Source: Gammaproteobacteria bacterium
Lineage (GTDB): Bacteria > Pseudomonadota > Gammaproteobacteria > Chromatiales > Chromatiaceae
Assembly: GCA_030620735.1 (NCBI GenBank)
Contig: JAUXDV010000054.1
Span: 1-9,648 of the forward strand
DNA length: 9,648 bases
Direction of reading: 5' to 3'
Below the pieces are notes generated by a model that worked only from the letters and a program-made list of their open reading frames with translations, did not search any database and was not told the DNA's origin. Of the stretch, positions 5,701-9,648 are shown one piece after another (the first letter of the stretch is position 1; every line of letters starts with the position of its first letter). Both the position numbers and the translations under genes were made by a program.

Positions 5701-6099
5701 ATGAAGATGACACACACCAGGTTGCTGGTATCGAATTACCATGACTGCTTTCTGTTTTATCGGGATATCATGGGGCTTTCTGTAGCCTGGGGGGATGAAA
5801 ACGGCTTTTACGCTGATTTCGACGCAGATGGTCATGTGCTGGCGCTATTTGGAAAGCAGCCTATGGCTGAAGCTATCGGCGCCGAGTCGCCGATACCAAA
5901 ATCACAGCAGCAGGATGATGTCTGTTTAATTTTTGCTGTGGAAGATGTCGATGGCGCATATGATGCGTTAACAGCGAAGGGCGTTGTCCCGATCAACAAG
6001 CCTCATGATCGAAAAGAGTGGGGTATCAGATGTTTTCATCTCCGTGATCCAGGCGGAAACCTGCTTGAAATCAACAAAGAGATTGGAATGAGCGATTGA
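5701..6099 (+). CDS. VOC family protein (glyoxalase/bleomycin-resistance fold)
   Basis: A 132-residue cytoplasmic protein of the vicinal-oxygen-chelate superfamily, whose members are metal enzymes such as glyoxalase I and dioxygenases, or antibiotic-binding proteins. The two beta-alpha-beta-beta-beta modules are visible. Module one runs from RLLVSNYHDCFLFYRDIMGL (7-26) to HVLALF (45-50). Module two runs from VCLIFAVEDVDGAYDALTAKG (74-94) to the family-typical LRDPGGNLLEI (114-124). Candidate metal ligands are His5 at the start of strand one and Glu123 in the NLLEI motif; the full ligand set cannot be settled by reading. Length is standard for a single-domain VOC protein. The gene is followed after 76 bases by the metallophosphoesterase, so they may share a transcript. 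The unusually structured leader upstream is its main peculiarity. Substrate unknown. Confidence 0.93.
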   Translation: MKMTHTRLLVSNYHDCFLFYRDIMGLSVAWGDENGFYADFDADGHVLALFGKQPMAEAIGAESPIPKSQQQDDVCLIFAVEDVDGAYDALTAKGVVPINKPHDRKEWGIRCFHLRDPGGNLLEINKEIGMSD

Positions 6100-6175
6100 T
6101 GATCTTCAGACTTGCAGAGCTTTCAGGTGACGCCGCTGCTGACGTCAACATAGAAGCTGATTGCCGAAACAGCCT

Positions 6176-7306
6176 ATGAGTATCAAGCAACAACTCATCT
6201 TCATCAGTATATTTCTCACTGTTCTGGCGCTGACCAACTACTACGTCTACCGGCGTTTTTTCTGTCAGCTCTCTCCGCGACTCCACAAAATCGGCGCACT
6301 CCTGATGATTACCATCATGGTGGGGGAAGTGGTATTTGCCGTCGATATAGTGACTGGTTTTCTTCCGGAATCACTTGCTCTCTACCTGATGATCAGTCTC
6401 TTTATCGGCTCCACCTTCATGCTGCTCGTCGTCGCCCTGGTCTACGACCTGAGTGTCTCGGTTTCGCGGCGGGTACCGTTTGACCAGGAGCGGCGGCGTG
6501 TCATCAAGGTGATATTCGATACGGCCATGTTGCTTGCCGCAGCCTCCTATCTTTGGCGCGGCTTTTCACAGGGGACCCGGCTGCCTGAGGTGAACGATGT
6601 CGTGGTTCGCATCAGGGAGTTCCCGTTCAATGGATTCACCATTGTACAGCTCACGGATGTGCATGTCGGACGCACTATCAAGCGTGAATTCATGCAGGAG
6701 ATCGTCGCCCGGACAAATGCGATGCAGCCCGACATGGTTGTTATTACCGGCGACCTGTTCGACTTGCCGCCGCACAAAATCAGGCGCGACCTCGAGCCTT
6801 TAAAGGCGCTTGATGCGCCAACATATTTCGTTACTGGAAATCATGAATATTTTCATGGCGTAGAGCCGATACTAAAGCAGGTCCGGGAGCTGGGCATCAA
6901 GCCGCTGACAAATCAGAATGTTCTTTTCGGCAACGAAGCGGGCAAATTCAACCTGGTGGGGATCAATGATCTTTCAGGTGCGCGTTTTGGTGTGAGGCCG
7001 CCTGATGTTGATGCAGCATACAGTGGTGTGGATCAATCAATACCGGTCATTGTTCTCTCTCACCAGCCAAAATCGCTTTCACTGGTCGAACAGAAACGCT
7101 GTGATCTGATGCTCAGCGGTCATACCCACGGCGGGCAGATTTTCCCGTTTGGACTGCTGGTAAAACTCGATCAACCCTATCTGTGGGGACTTCATGAGCA
7201 CAGGCCGGGACAGCAGATATTCGTCAGCCGCGGGGCGGGCTACTGGGGGCCGCCGTTGCGAGTGCTCGCGCCCAGTGAGATCAGCAGAATCGTCATAACC
7301 ACTTAA
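6176..7306 (+). CDS. Membrane-anchored metallophosphoesterase (YkuE/YaeI-like)
   Basis: A 376-residue protein with an N-terminal membrane region and a C-terminal calcineurin-like phosphoesterase domain. Hydrophobic helices lie near residues 7-25, 39-60, 67-91 and 110-127. The metal-site motifs then appear in order: DVH (D161, H163), GDLFD (G192-D193), GNHE (221-224), SHQP (H296) and GHTHGG (315-320). All residues needed for the dinuclear metal centre are present, so it should be active. Relatives include YaeI, reported as a UDP-2,3-diacylglucosamine-type lipid phosphoesterase homologue in enterics, and YkuE of Bacillus; the substrate here is not known. Which side of the membrane the catalytic domain faces is not settled by reading. 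I chose ATG 6176; a TTG at 6161 would add five residues, and neither has a strong ribosome-binding site. It may be co-transcribed with the VOC gene. Confidence 0.92.
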   Translation: MSIKQQLIFISIFLTVLALTNYYVYRRFFCQLSPRLHKIGALLMITIMVGEVVFAVDIVTGFLPESLALYLMISLFIGSTFMLLVVALVYDLSVSVSRRVPFDQERRRVIKVIFDTAMLLAAASYLWRGFSQGTRLPEVNDVVVRIREFPFNGFTIVQLTDVHVGRTIKREFMQEIVARTNAMQPDMVVITGDLFDLPPHKIRRDLEPLKALDAPTYFVTGNHEYFHGVEPILKQVRELGIKPLTNQNVLFGNEAGKFNLVGINDLSGARFGVRPPDVDAAYSGVDQSIPVIVLSHQPKSLSLVEQKRCDLMLSGHTHGGQIFPFGLLVKLDQPYLWGLHEHRPGQQIFVSRGAGYWGPPLRVLAPSEISRIVITT

Positions 7307-7348
7307 AAGTCTGCAGTTATCAGTTGGCATGGAGTTGATTAGAATTTT

Positions 7349-7369
7349 CGACTTACGACTTACGACTTG
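7349..7369. repeat. Three tandem heptamers upstream of the patatin gene
   Basis: CGACTTA-CGACTTA-CGACTTG is three consecutive copies of a 7-base unit with one change in the last. It ends 18 bases before the patatin ATG. A nearby CAGTTATCAGTT stretch adds to a low-complexity character. Heptamer runs of this kind recur between genes in some environmental genomes (from memory), so this may be a dispersed repeat rather than a promoter element. Confidence 0.6.
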
Positions 7370-7387
7370 TTCACTATAGGAAAAATC

Positions 7388-9648
7388 ATGCGTCAATCAG
7401 AGTCAGCACTCATCCCTTCGTTTATTGCTGCATTCACCCTTCTGCTGTTTCTCTGTTGCCTGCCATTGCAGTCAATGGCGGCAGGCAGTGATCAAGGTTC
7501 ACACTCTGCGCGTCCTAAAATTGGCCTGGCGCTTAGCGGCGGCGGCGCCCGTGGCGCGGCCCACGTTGGCGTGCTGAGGGTGCTGGAGGAGTTGCATGTT
7601 CCCGTTGACTACATTGCGGGAACCAGTATGGGCGCCATTGTCGGCGGACTTTACGCCTCCGGAATGAGTCCGGACGCAATTGAGAAAGCCCTTGTCGAGA
7701 TGGACTGGGACACTGTGCTAAGTGACGCTCAAATGCGCCCCGATCGCAGCTTCCGCCGTAAGCAGGACGACCGATTGTATCTCTCCAAGCTGAAGGTTGG
7801 AGTCAAGGATGGAAAACTTGGCATACCCACCGCGTTGGTCCAGGGACAGAAATTCAACCTGGTTCTTAACCGTCTGACAGTCGATGTTGCGCAGGTAAAC
7901 GACTTTGATCGTCTGCCCATCCCGTTTCGTGCGGTGGCGACAGAGATCGCTACTGGCAAAGAGGTGGTGCTTGGCAGTGGCAATCTCGCCACGGCGATTC
8001 GGGCCAGCATCTCAGTGCCGGGTGTTTTCGCCGGTGTCAATTATGATGGCAAGCTGCTGGTTGACGGCGGCATCTCCAATAACCTGCCCGTCAGCGTGGT
8101 CAGAGAGATGGGGGCTGACATCGTTATTGCGATCGATATCAGTACACCGCTGTTGACCCAGGAGGAGCTTACTACGGCAATCAAAATGGCTGAGCAGCTG
8201 ACGGGCCTGTTGACGCGTAGAAACACCGAGCGCCAGATCGCGAGCCTCACAAGCAGGGATGTGTTGCTCGTGCCGCCCCTGGGCAGGTTGGTGACCTCTG
8301 CAAGTTTTGGCAAGGCGCATCTTGCTATAGAAATCGGAGAGAAGACCGCCAGGCAGCATCGAAATCGTTTGCGTAGGCTTTCCGTCTCCGGGGCGGAATT
8401 TGACCGCAGCATGGAGAAGCAGCATGCAGCGGCATCAACGCGCACAGCAACAGATGGCAGGTGGTCGAAACCGGAGGATCGTGAGAGCAGTGCAGAAGCA
8501 GGAATTGAAGCAGGAATAGAAGCAGTACCCGGGAGCGGCAGGATGGTCGACTTCATTCGCTTCGATAACGACAGTAAGTTGAGCAATGAATTGCTGGCGA
8601 ATCTGCTTGGCATCAGTGAGGGTGAACAACTGGATCTGGACAGGCTTGAGGAGGGAATCGGGCGCATCTACGGGCAGGGTATTTTTGAGAGTGTCACTTA
8701 CGAACTGATGTATGACAACGGGGAGGATGGCATCATTATCAAGGCGCGCAAGAAATCCTGGGGCACGGATTTCCTGCAGTTCGGTCTTGCGGTATCGGTG
8801 GATACCAATGCCGGTGATTCACGCTTCAATATCGGCGCGGCCTACACAAAGATGCCGTTAAATGACCGCAATGGCGAGTGGCGGACTGGATTCCAGTTTG
8901 GCGAGGATCCCGGTATCTTCAGCGAGATCTACCAGCCGCTGGGCTATGATGCAAAATATTTCGTCAATGGAAGGTTTGCTTACTGGCGCACCAACTACCG
9001 CCTGTTTGAGGATGGTGTGGCATTGTCGAACTATAATGTGACCACGGCTTCCATCGATCTTGCAGCTGGTATGAATCTGGGATACTGGGGTGAGATTCGT
9101 GGCGGTTACAGGGGTGAGATCGGCGATGTTGATATTGTGACAGGTTTGAATGATCTGCAGGATTACGACTTCAACGGCGGAGAGCTCTACCTGCGGTTTT
9201 CTGCAGATAAACTCGATTCTGTGACTTTTCCGAAAAATGGTTATCTCGCGTGGCTGGAGGGTGTGCTGTCGCGTGAATCTCTTGGATCGGATGAAGATTT
9301 CGAGCAGCTTGGATTTATGTCGATAGGAGCGAAGAGCTGGGGAAAGAATACTTTTCTGGGAAGGATCTCTTACGATACGACTCTGGGAGATGATGCGCCG
9401 CTGCAGAATATGTTTCAGCTGGGGGGATTCCTGAATTTGTCGGGATTGCAGCAAAACCAGCTCACCGGACAACATGCTGCATTTGCAACCCTGGGTTATC
9501 AACGTCAGCTATTCAAGAACAGACTCTTCCAGGCTTATGTCGGCGCCAGCCTGGAGAGTGGCAACACCTGGATGGACTCCAGTGATATCCTGAACGATCC
9601 GATTACTGCCGGCAGCCTTTTTTTGGGACTCGACAACGCAATTGCGCC
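7388..9648 (+). CDS. Patatin-like phospholipase with POTRA and outer-membrane barrel (PlpD-type, type Vd), 3' end outside window
   Basis: At least 753 codons, cut by the window end. Residues 1-31 form a signal peptide with a basic start, an LLLFLCCLPL core and a likely cleavage after SMA. The patatin domain covers about 44-300. It has the oxyanion motif SGGGARG (50-56), the nucleophile motif GTSMG with Ser80, and the DGG motif with Asp226, so the Ser-Asp dyad is intact. An Ala/Glu-rich, low-complexity linker (about 340-385) follows. A single POTRA-like domain spans about 386-456, then beta-barrel sequence of the BamA/TamA (Omp85 surface-antigen) type to the window end. This matches the PlpD group, which exports its own N-terminal lipase through its C-terminal barrel. 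AGGAA (7378-7382) five bases before the ATG is the ribosome-binding site. It is 81 bases after the phosphoesterase gene. The linker appears long, so the passenger may be more loosely attached than in the type member. Confidence 0.95.
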   Translation, partial: MRQSESALIPSFIAAFTLLLFLCCLPLQSMAAGSDQGSHSARPKIGLALSGGGARGAAHVGVLRVLEELHVPVDYIAGTSMGAIVGGLYASGMSPDAIEKALVEMDWDTVLSDAQMRPDRSFRRKQDDRLYLSKLKVGVKDGKLGIPTALVQGQKFNLVLNRLTVDVAQVNDFDRLPIPFRAVATEIATGKEVVLGSGNLATAIRASISVPGVFAGVNYDGKLLVDGGISNNLPVSVVREMGADIVIAIDISTPLLTQEELTTAIKMAEQLTGLLTRRNTERQIASLTSRDVLLVPPLGRLVTSASFGKAHLAIEIGEKTARQHRNRLRRLSVSGAEFDRSMEKQHAAASTRTATDGRWSKPEDRESSAEAGIEAGIEAVPGSGRMVDFIRFDNDSKLSNELLANLLGISEGEQLDLDRLEEGIGRIYGQGIFESVTYELMYDNGEDGIIIKARKKSWGTDFLQFGLAVSVDTNAGDSRFNIGAAYTKMPLNDRNGEWRTGFQFGEDPGIFSEIYQPLGYDAKYFVNGRFAYWRTNYRLFEDGVALSNYNVTTASIDLAAGMNLGYWGEIRGGYRGEIGDVDIVTGLNDLQDYDFNGGELYLRFSADKLDSVTFPKNGYLAWLEGVLSRESLGSDEDFEQLGFMSIGAKSWGKNTFLGRISYDTTLGDDAPLQNMFQLGGFLNLSGLQQNQLTGQHAAFATLGYQRQLFKNRLFQAYVGASLESGNTWMDSSDILNDPITAGSLFLGLDNAIA
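8495..8525. repeat. 12-base tandem repeat in the patatin linker
   Basis: GAAGCAGGAATT (8495-8506) is followed by GAAGCAGGAATA (8507-8518) and a partial third copy GAAGCAG (8519-8525). In frame it encodes EAGIEAGIEA inside the linker between the patatin and POTRA-like domains. As a whole-codon repeat it can gain or lose copies without breaking the frame. Confidence 0.8.

Noticed and set aside
8041..8667. Serine-rich minus-strand open frames opposite the patatin gene
   Set aside because: Shadow frames of a strongly supported coding region with intact catalytic motifs; the same holds for the frame at 8858-9502.
1..9648. Defence island, mobile element, CRISPR array, tRNA or rRNA
   Set aside because: No transposase, integrase, direct-repeat array, cloverleaf or rRNA segment was found by reading both strands. 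The genes are ordinary envelope and metabolism families.

Overview
The window looks like a chromosomal stretch of a gammaproteobacterium with middling GC content (judged by eye). The evidence is the protein families and their spelling: a LemA/TPM cluster, a DOMON-like gene overlapping a NamZ-like gene, and a PlpD-type patatin with its own outer-membrane barrel. The last implies a Gram-negative cell envelope. A sulfur-oxidising, Chromatiales-like lineage would fit, but that is a guess. There is no sign of a plasmid, phage, insertion sequence, CRISPR array, rRNA or tRNA.

Layout. Positions 1-504 (+) hold the C-terminal part of a DUF900-type alpha/beta hydrolase cut by the window edge. It converges on a small two-helix potassium channel (540-887, -). 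Next, also on the minus strand, is a tight three-gene operon read from right to left: lemA (3187-2594), a membrane TPM-domain protein (2590-1937) and a secreted or membrane TPM protein with a glycine-rich tail (1935-1057). The gaps are 3 and 1 bases, so translation is probably coupled. A 396-base divergent spacer (3188-3583) carries the lemA ribosome-binding site and a good sigma70-like promoter for the rightward genes. Those are a DOMON-like protein (3584-4186) and a NamZ-like DUF1343 protein (4183-5388), which overlap by ATGA.

A 312-base spacer (5389-5700) follows and is the most structured non-coding DNA here. It contains a 110-base imperfect inverted-repeat element with a perfect palindrome at its centre. 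It also holds two interlocked 7-bp inverted repeats that could form an H-type pseudoknot, and a GNRA-like hairpin just ahead of a strong Shine-Dalgarno sequence. Downstream are a VOC-family (glyoxalase-fold) protein (5701-6099), a membrane-anchored metallophosphoesterase (6176-7306), and a large patatin-POTRA-barrel protein (7388 to beyond the window end).

How they work together. Most products concern the cell envelope: LemA/TPM membrane proteins, a muropeptide-sugar hydrolase candidate, a membrane phosphoesterase of the YkuE/YaeI type (some members act on lipids), a K+ channel and a type Vd secreted phospholipase. No dedicated defence or mobile system is visible. The points most worth a second look are the structured leader upstream of the VOC gene, the NamZ-like enzyme that lacks a signal peptide and is coupled to a DOMON-like partner, and the TPM protein whose conserved segments flank a membrane hairpin.
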